From assembly GCA_026182355.1 (NCBI GenBank), contig JAPFBL010000068.1:4777001-4841000 (forward strand): DNA of 64,000 nucleotides, read 5' to 3'. This DNA is from Hermatobates lingyangjiaoensis (lineage: Eukaryota; Arthropoda; Insecta; Hemiptera; Hermatobatidae). Shown here piece after piece: positions 1 to 13,032 of this stretch. The position numbers were made by a program, and so were the translations under genes. Position 1 is the stretch's first letter; each line of letters starts with the position of its first letter. The notes beneath the pieces were generated by a model. The model was not told the origin of the DNA. It saw only the letters and a list, made by a program, of their open reading frames with translations, and searched no databases.

Positions 1-505
1 TTACTACGAATATTCATGAGCCTAAATATTAACATGAGTAGTATTGCGCTAAACAAGATAGCTATTAAATTATCTGCAGTATTATAAATTTTTCGTAAAC
101 AAATATATTTAAAAGACACAGCACTCTTTCAGAAACGCGAAAAAAAAGAATCAGTTCCAAATATTTTAGTAAAATAGAAAACGCTTTAATTATTAAAGCA
201 ATTACTCTGGACTGCTTCATTGATATTGAAGAGGTTTTCAATATCATACTCTCTATTCCATTACATTAGAGCCAATATAACGATGCATTAATCCAAGAAT
301 ATGAAATAGATAACAAACGAATGCAAGAACAATGTATGTAAATGTTGTATCAACAACACATACATACAGTAACTGAATGCAATACTAAAGGCTGTCCTCT
401 AATGGTTGTTCTATGCCTCTATTGTGGTGATTAGTTTTGTCCTGGCGTGGTCATAATCAGAAGTCTGGCTGTCCGTCTGGATACTCAAAGTAATCAAGGT
501 ACTGA
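1..505. repeat. Diverged dispersed repeat, copy A
   Basis: This stretch aligns by eye with 61,303-61,745 in the same orientation. Both start TTACTACGAATA followed by CTCATG or TTCATG. Both contain GAATCAGTT, then CTTTAATTATTAAA or CCTTAATTATTAAA, then ACTCT(G/A)GACTG. Both end with related GG(A/T)TACTC or GGGTACTC segments. The copies have many substitutions and indels, so the duplication is old. Copy A starts at the window edge and may extend further left. No open frame is shared by the two copies, and the element type is not recognised. Confidence 0.6.
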
Positions 506-2642
506 TACGAAAGGATATTCATATGGACTTTGCTATTATAAAAGAAGTACCCTTGATAGTACTGCTTTGACCTCATGCAGTCATTCTCTCGAAATTAAAT
601 GTATTGGACCGGTAAGAAGCGGTTGGAGCCAAACAAATCTTCTTTAGCCTGGAGCCATTTTTGCATGACACACCTCAATGTGTGTTATGCAAAAATATAG
701 CTTTCGTAAGAATGCAGTCATGAAATAGATGAAAAGGAAAGCAGATAAAAGGTGCTTCGAAAAACAGAGTTTATTTGAGTCTAAAAAGCCCATTCTAACT
801 GATTTTCATTTATAAGAAAATATTACATCTTTGAAGGAAGGATTGAAAAATATATGTAGAACACCTATTAGGAATTTATCATAATAACTTATGCAAGACG
901 TAATTAACACCATACGAAGGATACAGACTCTAGTAATAATAACATTATTATTCTACTAATTGCCTGGGCTTTTTCCGCATCTCCTTGAATATCGTCTCGC
1001 ACATCTAGGATATGCGAGTGTAAAGTCTATGACAACACTAACCCACCACCTTCAACTGCCTACCACTGGATCCAAAAATTCAAAGGCATTCAACTCAATC
1101 AGAGTTGATTAAAATGTGGTTTTTCTACCATTACTGATATATTTTCTTACTTACTTCATTAAACATCTCAAAAAAGCTACAGGTAATGTTTTCTCCTTCT
1201 AAGTTATGGAACCCGAAGGATTACTCTATACAAATTACCCTGAGGAAAATATATTTTATTCAAAATTTATTTCTGAAAAGATTTGTAATAGCGGGGAAAA
1301 TATATTTTAAAAAAAAAGGGACATGTTATCTTGCTATCTGATAACATTTTCACATTGACCTGTCAGTGCGGTAAGTATTTCTTATGAGGCAGTTTTATAT
1401 TAATTTTTGTTCACAATAAGATCTGGTAATGTTTTATTCGTCTGCACTTCATTACATTGGAAACAAATTCATCGTAATTTCAAGAATTATTCTTTTATAT
1501 TTATGAATATAACCATGCATTCATAAATAACTATTTATACATGTGAGTATGAATTATATTCTTTAATTTTATTATAAATACGTGAATATATATTCACATC
1601 ATTTTTTCCTATATTATCTACAATAGAATGAATAAATGAAACAGATAATATAGTAAGCGTTAACAATCTTAGTTAACTTAATAAGCCTGAAAAAAGAAGA
1701 GAAAACAAGATTTAAACACATTACCAAAACAGATTAAAATCGTCAGATTTCAACTTACAAAACACTATAAGCATATTCGAATGCATTATGAGTACACTGA
1801 GATATATCTTTCCAAATGTGAGAGTCAGCCCAAGACAGCATCAGAGTGCACACAATTCTGTACTCAATGACTCATTCTAATGCAAATGCACCACTTTCAA
1901 TTTTCTACCACTTTGTACTTTGATGTAGAGAATTGAAGGGCATCAAGTTACTTTCCAACGTAGCTGCGCAAATCTAATATAATCAAGCATATGGCATGGA
2001 CAGCAAACACTAATCAATTTAAATGGACGTCCTAGGCAGGGAAAAGCAAAGAAGACTGTCGACCCACGCGTATCAGCACGGGTTGGCTTTCAATTCACCC
2101 TCCTTCACAAAACAAACTCATTAATAGTTTCGTATAAGGGTTGCCAAACTAGAGAGGAATATATCATTTGGTCTTCAAGTTACGAAATTATTACTACAAA
2201 TGTTTGTACAACTGATTAATATTTCCTACGTGAGTTAAACTGATGTGTAATTTAACTGAAGAAATACTCCATTAGTCAAACTGAAACAAATATACTGTAA
2301 CTTTCACAAATAAAGGATAGGTGCCACTCCAAATTTTCATGAAAAAATACCTGGAAAATAACCGAACCCTTTAGTTGCTCTGATCCAATTAAGGTAAAAT
2401 ATCCACCTGCAATTAGAAGCCCTAACTTTCAAGCCATACCAACCTTTTTCAACACATAACATAGTTTTTACATTTTATATGAATATGTCCAATAGTCATC
2501 AAGCTCTGTATCCACAGAAAATTTTAACTTTAGTTTCATATATGGGTTTTTGTCAAACTAGACACACAATTTTTTACTATAAGAAAGAACAAAAGAAAAC
2601 TATGACAGAAATAGAACTAGGTATCACACATGGTAGTCATCG
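506..2642. other. AT-rich non-coding stretch
   Basis: No convincing exon, repeat boundary or RNA gene was seen. Open frames here are under 70 codons and look like chance frames. Confidence 0.6.
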
Positions 2643-2786
2643 ACAAGATTTCACCTTTAAACACGTGAAATAACAATCAATGTTCAAACCACAATAAGAA
2701 ATAAGAAAGATCCTAGTATTTTTTTCTCATTCTAACTGTGGTCTGAACATTAATTGTTATTTTACGTGTCTATTGTGAAATCTTGT
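2643..2786. repeat. Family C palindrome (PLE-terminus hairpin), core deleted
   Basis: An inverted repeat with arms pairing 2,643 to 2,786 (ACAAGATTTCAC at left, GTGAAATCTTGT at right). The arms carry the family C flank, recognisable by ACACGTGAAATAACAATCAA and TTCAAACCACAATAAG. The same flank occurs at 13.04, 17.71, 33.41, 51.74 and 53.46 kb. The centre that would hold the hammerhead-like core is missing here, leaving only a short AT-rich loop. A (TA)n tract follows directly. Confidence 0.75.
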
Positions 2787-2797
2787 TATATATATAT

Positions 2798-2917
2798 ACA
2801 AAATTAAAGTTTATCACGACTAGGTCACTTTCAAGAAATCAGGAAACTGACCGAGTACTGATAAACTTAAATTTTGTTTCTATTTCACGGTCGATACTTT
2901 TATCAATATATATATAT
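2798..2917. repeat. Family D palindrome with tail
   Basis: Arms pair 2,798 with 2,877 (ACAAAATT to AATTTTGT, and GTTTATCA to TGATAAAC). The centre contains the family marker CTGACCGAGTAC. A single-orientation tail with CACGGTCGATA and TTTTATCAATATA follows. The same family occurs at 12,739-12,812 and 20,922-21,040. A (TA)n tract lies on each side. A convincing hammerhead fold was not found in this family, although the 21.0 kb copy has CTGAAGA at the expected place. Confidence 0.65.
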
Positions 2918-2957
2918 GAATTAAATACCACAATAAACAATATATATTAATTATAAT

Positions 2958-2994
2958 GCTCTAAGGCCTTTCGTCACAACATCATCAGAGAGCT
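2958..2994 (-). ncRNA. Hammerhead-ribozyme-like motif, family A (left arm)
   Basis: On the minus strand the order is stem I strand GCTCT, core CTGATGA, one extra T, a small stem II GT-TGTG-AC, GAA, the self-complementary hexamer AGGCCT as stem III, T at the cleavage position, then AGAGC. AGAGC pairs perfectly with GCTCT. All core residues expected of a type I hammerhead are present. The extra base between CTGATGA and stem II is atypical. Stem III has no loop, so activity would probably need a dimer. Activity is inferred only. Confidence 0.6.
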
Positions 2995-3009
2995 AAAATG
3001 ATAAGTTTA

Positions 3010-3045
3010 GCTCCCTGATGATTTTGTGACGAAAGGCCTTAGAGC
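3010..3045 (+). ncRNA. Hammerhead-ribozyme-like motif, family A (right arm)
   Basis: The plus-strand counterpart of the left-arm motif: GCTC, C, CTGATGA, T, TTTGTGAC, GAA, AGGCCT, T, A, GAGC. Stem I still pairs as GCTC with GAGC but has one C/A mismatch next to the core. Stem II is weaker than in the left arm. It is probably a decayed version of the same motif. Confidence 0.5.
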
Positions 3046-3085
3046 ATTTTAATTAATATATATTGTTTATTCTGGTATTTAATTC

Positions 3086-5511
3086 ATATATACATATATG
3101 CATGTATTTTTTTCTCGTGTGTATTTTAATGTATTTTAATTTTGAACTCGTGCATATATGTATTTATATAACATTAATAAGTGTAGGTTTCAGTTATAAT
3201 TGTAGGAAACAAACAGTTCCTTTTGTCTATAATTTCGACACCATGTCAAATATGCATGTGGCAAAATAAAAGTAGTAAATAAGGAAAATAAGAGAAGAAG
3301 CAATCAGTTTGTTCAGTCAACCGTTATAAATGCCAGAGCAGTGAAAGCAAAGGTAAAAAAAAATAAATAAAACATCTAGAATGGTCTGGACTTAACTGTA
3401 AATAAAGTATAGAGAATTAATATTAGGACTGAATCTAATGTGGTTACATTAATTAAGATGGAAATATATTTAGCAGGTTTGGCTGTTGAGAGAACGTCTC
3501 ATATTTGTAACTGGAGAACCCCTCCCTTCTCCCTGGTATGTCTAAGGCTTCTTAAAATTCTATAGATAGCCAGGGTATCGATATTTCTGGTCCGTTATCC
3601 TGTGTCATTTCATTTTTCAGTGTACATGAATATACGATTCCTTTATTTTATATATATTAATTAATTAAACGTTATAATTTTCATATTAATTAATAATTAG
3701 TTTTATAGTAAACATAAGTTATACTGTATCAAAATTATGTTTAAATTTACATACATTCAATTATATTCATTTGGTATACCATAAAAGTTGGCGGGAATTG
3801 TTACGGATGGATTACTCTGTTTAATTGCATAAATATATTTGACTACGTGTTCAAGTGAAGGGAAGACCACGAAGTGCACTCCTATAGCCTCACCTGGCTA
3901 CATGCTTATACCCGCATTATGTCTATGCAAAGCAAACAGCACACTGATAAAATCAATTTACATAAACGAATTAGGGGATACCGACAATATGCTTAGGAAT
4001 AAACTTTTTGCGTCTCGAAACGCCCACCTTATCGGCTTTCTTATTAACACTGTGGAGCTGATTTACGTATTAATTTGCAACTATTTTAGTTAGAAGCACA
4101 CATTATCAGGCCGATTCTAGACCAAGGATCCTAAATTTTCAGACAATCAAGTTTATTAGACAAAGGATTCTTAATGAGTACCTAACATCATGCAGTCTAG
4201 GAAATAACAACTGGATTGGGAGATAGCACAATCCTTCCTTAACTACCGGTGGCGAACAGGTGGCAGATGTGATCAGCCGAATGTGAAGGCCGGTGCTATC
4301 AGTTCCGTAGCACACATGAACCCGGTTTTGGCTATATGCTCAAAGTAACCTACTAAGAAATAATGTTATTCATGCCTATCAGGAAGCGCTAGGGTGAGTA
4401 GGAGGAGAGAAACCACCTTTCCATCACCCCAAACTGGATGGAAGAGGTTTCCACCTAGCTCTACTCTATCAATCTTAGATATATCATCATGAGATACTAG
4501 ATATCAAAAAAACTTTTGGTAATATCATTTATTACAGGGCCCATAGATAACCCAGAGAAGCCCTTCTAATAAAATTATCAATTGAATTTTTATTCATTAG
4601 TAATTTTGTTTCCAAAAACTTAGTCTCAGTAAATGTGGATATTCTGATTGAAGGTCTATACTTTAAGATGTCCTCTGGAAGTCAGCAGGATGCTCATCAC
4701 TATACAATTATAACGAAAATGCACATAATTTAGTATGGAGAACCACGAACAAAAGTAGTGATAAGCTTTATTAATTTATTTTTGAGAATAATTTAGATAT
4801 ACTAAATAGTGTTAATACTTATAACTTAATATATAACAACCAGGACTAGAGAAGAAGGTTTTTATATAACTCTCTCCTATACTGCAGTAGCTTATCGATA
4901 AGGTAAAAAAAACTGGTATGTATCAAGTGAGGATGTATCAAAGAGGATAAATCCGTCTCCGTCTGGGATTCGGAAGATAAAATAAAATTGTGAAGCGACG
5001 GCTAATAACCCAAGGATAATGGTGTCAACAGCGCAAGCGAGTGAAAGTCATATTGTGCTCAACACAACTATAACATTTTTTGTTCTTATGCAAAATTGTT
5101 TATAATAACATTGCCAGAAAAGACAATTTTGCAAATAGAGACGATACACGATTGCCAAAATGAAAGTTTTTCCAGTAAGAGCCATACATGAGAGCAAGGC
5201 CACGTGACTCAGCCTTCCATCAAGGCAGGTAGTTGGTCAGAAACGCTCGCACCTGACTGTTCCGCTACTCAGTCATCCAGCCAAGCAATTTACCCAGAAT
5301 AACCCTTTCCTTCTTATTAAACTGAAACTCCCTGAGTCATGTCCTCCCCCTCCCATTCCAGGAAGCTCTAAAACAAGTTTAATTCTCTTCTGCGTATTAA
5401 CTACACTTTCCCTTTGTTAAGAACTGATTTCTTCTTCACACCTTCCAATGCCTCATTAATCGCACGTATTCATTAATACTTATTCATCAACAGTTAACAT
5501 TCATAAAAGGG
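3086..5511. other. AT-rich non-coding stretch
   Basis: No gene recognised. A slightly GC-richer pocket at about 4,225-4,480 has no open frame or motif that could be assigned. Confidence 0.55.
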
Positions 5512-5720
5512 GTCAGCTTAGCACAGTGACGAAGTGCTCACCTCTGGACTAGTAGATCCCGGGTTCAATGCTCACTCTGACGGGAGGTGCACAAATCAGA
5601 GTATGTGGAACCTTTGAGAAGACGTTAAGCCGTCACTCCCAAGCCTGTACAATGTCAGGTACTTGTTAACCATCACTACTCTTAACAAACTTGTAAGCTA
5701 CTTCAACCTAACCTAAACTA
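5512..5720 (+). repeat. tRNA-derived SINE, copy 1
   Basis: The head looks tRNA-like: a box-A-like CAGCTTAGCACAGTGAC, then a box-B-like GGGTTCAATGC at 5,561-5,571. The body shares GAGAAGACGTTAAGCC (5,616-5,631) with the minus-strand copy at about 47.2 kb, so this is a family and not a lone tRNA. The 3' part ends in CAACCTAACCTAAACTAAC, an A/C-rich tail. Transcription would be by RNA polymerase III. No cloverleaf can be closed, so it is not a functional tRNA. Confidence 0.65.
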
Positions 5721-8700
5721 ACAATCATAAAATTTAAATATTCTATTTTAATCAGTTATAATCATAATTCTCTCAAATAAATTCCTTCCCTGAATCATTA
5801 GCATCTGATTGATACAAACTTTAAGGGAAAACTCTGATTCATGGAGTTTATTTGTTGTCAAGGAGCGCACTTATAGGCTTCCAGCTTTAGTGCCGTCCTA
5901 GGGTCAGAAGTCTGGAGACAATTTTAGTTAACAGCGACCGCAATACAGTTTGATTCTACACCGTGAGACTTAAAATTCCCGTACTCTTAATTTTATTAGA
6001 GCAGAATATGTAGAACATAATGCGGAGATTTATTAAGCAGAATATGTAGAACATAATGTGGAGATTTTCCAACTTAAACACCTATAATATAGTATGATGA
6101 CCAATATTTATATAAGGATATAAACACATTATTGCAAATAACACATCATAAAAGTGTTAAAAAACATTTTTACATAAGTGTATATCCCTATAAAAACTAC
6201 ACTGGCTATATCAAATTTTACTTCTTATTTTTCCCCAACACAAACAGTAAAAGACTCCCGCCTTCAGTAAAATTCAACGAACGGAAAAAATTATTTATTT
6301 ACTAAGTGGTAACCATTTCAGTTACTAATGAACCACATTATCAGATTTATCCTTTAAACATACTTGAACGTTATACTGGTGAACGTCTCCCCACACGAAG
6401 TTCTTGATAGATCTGAAAAGTTAAAACACAACCGAAGTAGAGGCATATGATTAGATCTGAACAGTTATGAAATGAACAAAGCTGTTCGTCTGAGTAGCCA
6501 GAAAAAATATAAGAAAAGTTAGTGTTTTGTGAGAGAAGAGAGGAGCGACCAGAACGCACAGGAGCAGAATTGAGTGGTTCGCAAGACTTATGGCGCAAAG
6601 TGTTATAGTTTGTTTCACTGGGGGCTCCCCTAGCTTCAGACAAATACACACATCAACTCAGTGCGCACAATTACTTTAATTTGTACACTTAGAATTTACC
6701 TATTTAATTTGAACCGTGACGAATATGTTTGAAGAGTCAGCCTTCACTTAATTGGCCAGCGACTCTGCTAATGATTTAGAATAGCTGTCGGGCGACGTGC
6801 CAGCGCGGCCAGCCAAGTGCATTTCAGCTCACCCCTCTCAGGTAGTTTGCCCTTATCGCTTTGGCGCTAAAAAACATCTCTCTCTTCCTGCATTTACTGC
6901 CAACTAGTCAATATTCAAATTTTTCATTCTACCACATTAGAAAACTATTAGCTCAAATAACTGTATTTCTTTTTAACTTATGCTGAAAGTTTGTGAAGTA
7001 AATGTATCTCAGAAATATTTTTATTTTGTTTAAAAAAAGCGATGGATTTTCTTTGATCAAACTTCAGTAAAATGAAAGTTATTTATTGTTTACTGGTATA
7101 CGCTGACCAGGTCTTCAACATCTCCAAGCAAGTGTGTGTGATCTTCCATTGTCATCCACTGCACGTATCTATCAGCTATGCTTACAAGATAAACAAGCAT
7201 GCCCTCTATGAATGTTATGCTAGAGAGATTGCTTCTCGAGCAACGCCGGAGTTGTTCAAAAAAGAGACATAAATCACTTCTATCAGAGTTTAACGAGTCC
7301 CATCTGAGATTGCAGCATACAAAAGTAACCAATACAGGATATATAGTAATTCAAATAAACTGCATTTTTTTTCTCAAAACAGCATACCCGCTGATTTTAT
7401 TAATAATAAGCGAAGTCAAGGAAACGCATATTTCTTTGTTATATGCGTTATATTAACGATTATTTTCGTTGAAGAAAAAAGCAGTAACAAACATGTCAAA
7501 GTAAGTAATTACTTTGTCTCATATTTTTTTAGAAAACTAATTTATTAATTCCAAATAATAATAAAAATCTTGATAATATTTCTTATGATTAGCTGAGTAA
7601 TTAACGTTTCTATAAGAACTGCTATTTGAATCGGTGATGTATTGTAAGTCCATAACATGTCCATAAGAGAAAAAAACCCTTTCTATGTATCAGTGCTTGG
7701 TAGACTTAAATATATTCAATAATCATACAAAATTTCCTAGTATTCGAATCACTAATGTGATACTATTGGAACAACTGCACCCAAAGACTTTCCAGTGAAG
7801 CATTCCCATGAAAGTCTACAGTGTAGTTGGAAATGAGTAAATGGTTACATTTAATGAATATCTTTTCAATCAATGTGTCTATTGCACTTTTCATTTCTCC
7901 TAATGTATTTGTTAGATTTGTCTATTAGGAGGAAGTTGATAGAACGATCGAAAACTAGTGTTTTCAAAAAAGGTTTTTTGACCGACTTATGTATCTGTAA
8001 GCCTTACTACGTTCTTGAGCAAATGCAATCAACCTTATCCTCTTATCGTTGCTTCGAAGTTTCCAAATTTTGTTTACTTAACGGGTACAGTAGGATATGT
8101 TTTCTGAAGCATGTCAAACACGGTATTTATCTAAATAAGAATATCTCCAAACACATTTAGTAAGAATTTGAATCTTAATTATATATATTATGGTACAACT
8201 CCGGATCATAAAGTAGTTAGATCTCTGGATTCCATCGACCAATAATAAGAATAAATTTAGAAATGCACTTGCACCAAGTGTTAACCGCTGAAGGAGAATA
8301 TATACAAACGAATATAGTATAAAATGTTCAAAGAAATGTGCTCCTGTCGTTCAATACTACCACGTTCCCAGTTGGATGTAACCTGAGAACACTACACACT
8401 ACGACTTTTTTTCTTTTTACTTTACACGGCTTATGAATACGGGACACTTTAATTGTGCTTGGGGGCAACAGGACGTATCCACCTTAAGAATAGAAAATGT
8501 TTATAGACATTTAGTAAATCTCAACTATAAAACTTAAATATCTTATATTCTAGGTACAAAAACTTTAACTTTAAAAAATATTTAAAAGAAGTTATTTGAG
8601 ATACTTTTTGGACGCTTCTTTTACATAGTGAAACAGATACCTACTGACCAAGGAGTCTCTCATAGCAAGTATATGTGACATCCGCAGTCAGGTGAATAGC

Positions 8701-9431
8701 TAATAGACCAAACCCAAGTTTGTTTCAAAATAATTTTTTTCTAGTCAAATTAAATTCTTTTAAACTCTGGTTTCCTATATAAAGGAAACTACACCTCAAC
8801 TCCTTGTATGTATTTCTGACTACGACCATGTTGGAAATATTACCTTTTCTAAATTTACTAACATCTATTAAGAAGTAATCACACAAAATAAATAAATACA
8901 CCCATGAAAAACCTGTTAGTGAATTCAATTGTGCAAAATAAATCTACTTATTCAAATTCAAAATAAAAAAAAACAATAAAATTACGACACAGTAAAAAGT
9001 TGATTTATAAGACAGAATACCATTAAATAAGATTCTCAGTAATAAAGAAGCTCATTTCCGTAGTTAGAAGCTAGTGTTTATGTTCTTACTTAATGGGCAT
9101 AATGTAATTTAAAACAGGTGAGAAAGAGGAAGAGAAGCGATTGAGTTATAGCGATAAGTAAATGGAGTTAAAAAGCAGGTCATGGGTGGCACGAAGGGCA
9201 AAACGGGAAGAGGTTTACGACTGCGTGAGCGGGGAGCACTTCTGATTAACAATTCTCATCTTTGCTAAGTATGGTCATTTAGTCAGCTGAACATGGTATA
9301 TACATCTATCTACTAATATGTCTCGGCAAAAGAGTTATCAGTTTAAAAATTATTTTGTTAGTGCTAGACGTTTGTCAATGAGGATGTCATATATAGATAG
9401 ATAGTTGTTGAGCCTGAGGCATACGTCCACC
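5721..9431. other. AT-rich non-coding stretch
   Basis: Contains the short tandem repeat at 5,993-6,067, and a GC-richer pocket at 6,740-6,890 with no open frame. All open frames are under 100 codons with no recognisable domains. Confidence 0.55.
5993..6067 (+). repeat. Two-copy tandem repeat, 36-bp period
   Basis: The block GCAGAATATGTAGAACATAA at 6,001 recurs at 6,037, followed in both by TG(C/T)GGAGATTT. The two units differ by about one base in the shared core, so the duplication is recent. Confidence 0.85.
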
Positions 9432-9453
9432 AGACGGACTCATCTGTCCGTCT
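9432..9453. repeat. Short perfect hairpin
   Basis: AGACGGAC (9,432-9,439) and GTCCGTCT (9,446-9,453) form an 8-bp stem with a 6-base loop. A related AGACGGAC occurs at about 22,120. Possibly the remnant of a PLE terminal hairpin; function unknown. Confidence 0.5.
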
Positions 9454-10564
9454 CATGAAGATGTTGGATCACGTAAGGTCATGATTACGAGTGGGTCGTC
9501 AGTCTGATGGCATGGCTGCGTGCGGAATGGTCATCAGAGTATTAATAAACCTCTGTAAAAATAAAAGATTTATCCAGACTGTCCTGCCTGTATAAAGGTG
9601 AATCACCAGTATGACGACTTCTTCGTATGGTGTGTGAGAGACGTTAATTTGACAAATAAGAAAGATCACGAAAGGGCGTTATTCTGATACAAGTCTCTAT
9701 GAGTAAAATCTACTGAAAATATGTAGAACGGCTATCTCAGTTCCTTCCGGAATGGTCACATAAATATCATGCACAGATTTATATTTGACAGCAATATTGC
9801 ATCTCTTTATCTGAAGTGTCCGATACTGATATCTCAAGTGCTAAATCCAATACAATAATAAACTTAATGTAATGTATTCCATAATCATCACAGATTGTGA
9901 AGGGAAACTTTAGAGGACAACAGTGAGTATTTCAAGAACAAGATACAATATAAGAATGAAATGAATAAATGTTAAGGTACTCTAGCTGAGCATGCTTGAA
10001 CAGAAGATTAAAAATCTGACTTTCCAAGATAATAAATCTTGGAAAATGAAGAACTGGTGTATATAATAAGCGAACAAAACAAATATAGCAAATCTCATGA
10101 AATAAATCGCCTAATAATGATTTTAAAAATATATGTAAATCCATGTATAAATGCATACATTACATTTATATTTGCAAATAAATTTTAAAATTACAATTAG
10201 ATCAACCAACTATAGTCCTCATCAAAGTCAGAAGTGAGGGAAAAGGTCCTCTAATGAGGACCACTGCAAGATCGGAAGATCTAAATCGAACTTCAGGATT
10301 TATTACAGTGGTTCTTATATAGAAGTTGACTATTATTCACTCGTTATTGCGAAATCATGTTATATAAATCGGTCACTTCAAACGTTTTTTCCTCAACAGG
10401 AGAAGACTAGAATTCGAAGCTAGAGAGAACGAGTCTGAGGAGGAAAGAGAAAGAAAGAGAGATAAAACTGAGAGAAATGCTTTCGAGGTGTGTCAAAGGG
10501 ACGAGTACAAAGGCGACTGGTCTGTCGAGCTACACAGAAGACATGTCTTTGTCTTCTAGTCCCT

Positions 10565-10602
10565 CCTCCTGATGACGAGTAACCATTCAAAATGTTTGAA
10601 TA
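10565..10602 (+). ncRNA. Degenerate hammerhead-like motif
   Basis: CTGATGA at 10,569-10,575 is followed by one extra C and a stem II that pairs GAGT with ATTC around AACC. The expected GAA is AAA here, so the core is broken. The preceding 150 bases are purine-rich and contain no frame. Probably a decayed PLE-terminus fragment. Confidence 0.3.
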
Positions 10603-11619
10603 TCTGTAATGCGTAGTCTGTTGACTGTATTAATGAATCTCTTTGAATTGCATTTTAAATTATGTTTGAATATGGATATCCTATTACATGAGAATGTCAT
10701 AAAGATATATCTAGGTACTTTTATTAGAACAGTTAATTAGGGAGGTTAGATTATCGTCGAGGAAATATTCTCCAATCGAAACGCCTGGTGTGAATATAAT
10801 ATGTAATGCCAAGAATGAAAATTCTCATAAATTGTGACTGAATTTTTTTAAATATCTCTGACAATAACTGATAATACAACCAGTTGTATTTCAAGGAAAG
10901 TGACAAGGAGAATAGAAAATAGTAAAAGGTAAAGTGCAATATATTTTAATTAAATATGTCCAACGAAAAATCAGATCCCAGTAAGCACGTAAAAAGAAAC
11001 ATGTATACTTATAAGCAACTACATAAATTGAAAAATTTGGTAATTGGAAGATGTCATTACTTCAATTGTCACTTTTCTGAAAAGTCAAAATTCAAAGTGT
11101 ACCTCTTTAATGATAACCACGGCGCTTATTATTTGAGTTGTAACAAAGGATAATTAATAAATTCTTAAGTAATAAATTAATAAAATAAGTAGGACACATA
11201 TTATACTCATTTTAGAACAGTGTAAGAAATATGATAAAGAAGTGGAGACAAGTTTGTAATTTGGCCATTGTTAATGTAGCTTTAATGAAAACCGTGATGC
11301 AGCGTATGAAGGTTTAATCATAGTGCAGCCTTGTTAGTGATATGCTAATGTAAAGTGAAGTCTCCATATAAGAGGATCACCGATCGTCTAAGCAATTAAG
11401 CAACTAATCAAACATTTTAAAGGCATCTTTGTAGTTTCTCGTTCTAAACCTACGGGTAATAAAGTTTCATTAGAATATGGGTGGAAAGGGGGACCCAGCT
11501 ATTCATTTAATATACAAGGAATTTGAAAAGGGTTTGAAACAAATGAATGACCAAGTAATGCTATTGATTAAATGCTAAATAACGCCTTGATGTGTCTAGA
11601 AGATATACAGGAACAGGTG

Positions 11620-11930
11620 TGTGGGAATGGTGCGCCGTCAATCAGTGAGAGCAGGGAGGCGCAAGCTCACGTCAAAGACAATTACACATGTAGGTGGCGA
11701 CTAATTTGGACGTGACAGAGCTTGGAGGCCGATGAATGCCTGGACTGGGCAGCTGCAGCATCAGTTCTGATGGGAAGGCAGATGGCCGCCGAGGGGCGAG
11801 GCAAAAAGCGCCAGTAACGACGCCATGTGCGCCAGCCCGCATGCGGCGAGTCCCTCTCGCCAGTCTTACTTCGGCGACTCGCACAAGCGCTTCAAAACAA
11901 CCATCATCTCTCATCCACAACCCAAAACTA
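11620..11930. promoter_or_regulatory. GC-rich pocket, possible regulatory island
   Basis: This stretch is clearly richer in G+C than its surroundings (GGCCGCC, GCGCCAG, GCATGCGGCGAG) and carries several CpG. Overlapping short frames exist on both strands but none shows a domain. It could be a conserved non-coding element, a first exon, or an old transposon fragment. The sequence alone cannot distinguish these. Confidence 0.2.
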
Positions 11931-12152
11931 TTAATTCAAGTTTTTAAATGTAAATACAACAGTCTCTCAGATTAATACAATAGCCAATCATAGAGACTAA
12001 CACAATTTAATAGAAAAATTATACGTATCATCAAATAATAAATAAAGGATTTCAAACACTATTCTGATTAACTTCACACTCTTTTACTTTCATATTAGTA
12101 AAGAATTTTACATCAGCTATAAACTTCCTTAACGTATATCCATCAACCAAAG

Positions 12153-12153
<1 letters not shown>

Positions 12154-12192
<39 letters not shown>

Positions 12193-12704
12193 TATATATT
12201 ATATTTTTTATATATTATATTATATCTTTTTTTTTAGTTCACTTGCTCTCCGAAGATGTATTAACGAAAGGCCTTAGAGCATTGTTTTAAAAAATTGTTT
12301 TCATTGTGGTAAATTAATCCATCTATTATATGAAGTGTTATTTTGATTATTATTCATATATATATATATATATATATATATGTTTTCCTGCGGGACTCTT
12401 CGCCTCCTGATGACGACAATGGTCAAAATATAGAAGTAAGTTATTCCTTTGTCTATCTGTGTGATACCTTTTTAATTGGTTTTTATTAAAAAGTTTTCAT
12501 TTAAAAGTCCGATGGACCGTTTCATTTAATTATACATATATAACTTAAGTTTTTCTTAATTCATAACCCAATGGCAGAATAATAAGTTATTTAAAAAATA
12601 ATTATATTTATATTTTATTATATCAGAAAGATTATTTAAAATTGTATAATGCTCTCTACACTATTATACTGAGAAAAATTCAAATATAAACATCAAAAAA
12701 GTAA

Positions 12705-12739
<35 letters not shown>

Positions 12740-12999
12740 AAACTAAAGTTTATCGGAACTCGGTCAGTTCTTCAGGTTTAACCTCCACGGTCGATAATTT
12801 TATCAATATACGTCTCCATCAATATCAGAGACCCGTCTCCAACCGTCTCTGAACCAGTGCGCTTGGTTTTCCTCTCTTATCTCTCCTGAAGACGGTTCAA
12901 ACCGAAAATTAGAGACTGTAAGTGTGTTCTTTTGATTTCTCTATGTTTCTTTGTTTATATTGAACTATATTTGTCCGTTTTGGATCGTATTTCCAACGA

Positions 13000-13032
<33 letters not shown>

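Larger units (their letters stand above)
2918..3085. repeat. Family A palindromic element with two opposed hammerhead-like motifs
   Basis: Near-complete inverted repeat: 2,918 pairs with 3,085 around a short loop near 3,001. Outer arms read GAATTAAATACC and GGTATTTAATTC. Each arm carries a hammerhead-like motif reading towards its outer end. A second partial copy (GAAAGGCCTTAGAGCATT) is at 12,269-12,287. The element lies directly against the family D palindrome and a (TA)n tract. It resembles a PLE terminal repeat present in inverted orientation rather than a DNA transposon, because no transposase is associated. Confidence 0.8.
9454..12153. other. AT-rich non-coding stretch with GC-richer pocket
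   Basis: Nothing recognised apart from the decayed motif near 10.57 kb and the GC-richer pocket at 11.62-11.93 kb. Confidence 0.5.

Noticed and set aside
2918..3085. MITE or DNA-transposon terminal inverted repeats
   Set aside because: The palindrome has essentially no interior, related elements have one-sided tails, variable truncation and 12-13 bp duplications, and hammerhead-like cores are present; a PLE origin fits better.
5700..5720. Telomere repeat (AACCTAACCTAAA)
   Set aside because: Only two units, within the tail of a SINE; too short to indicate telomeric DNA.
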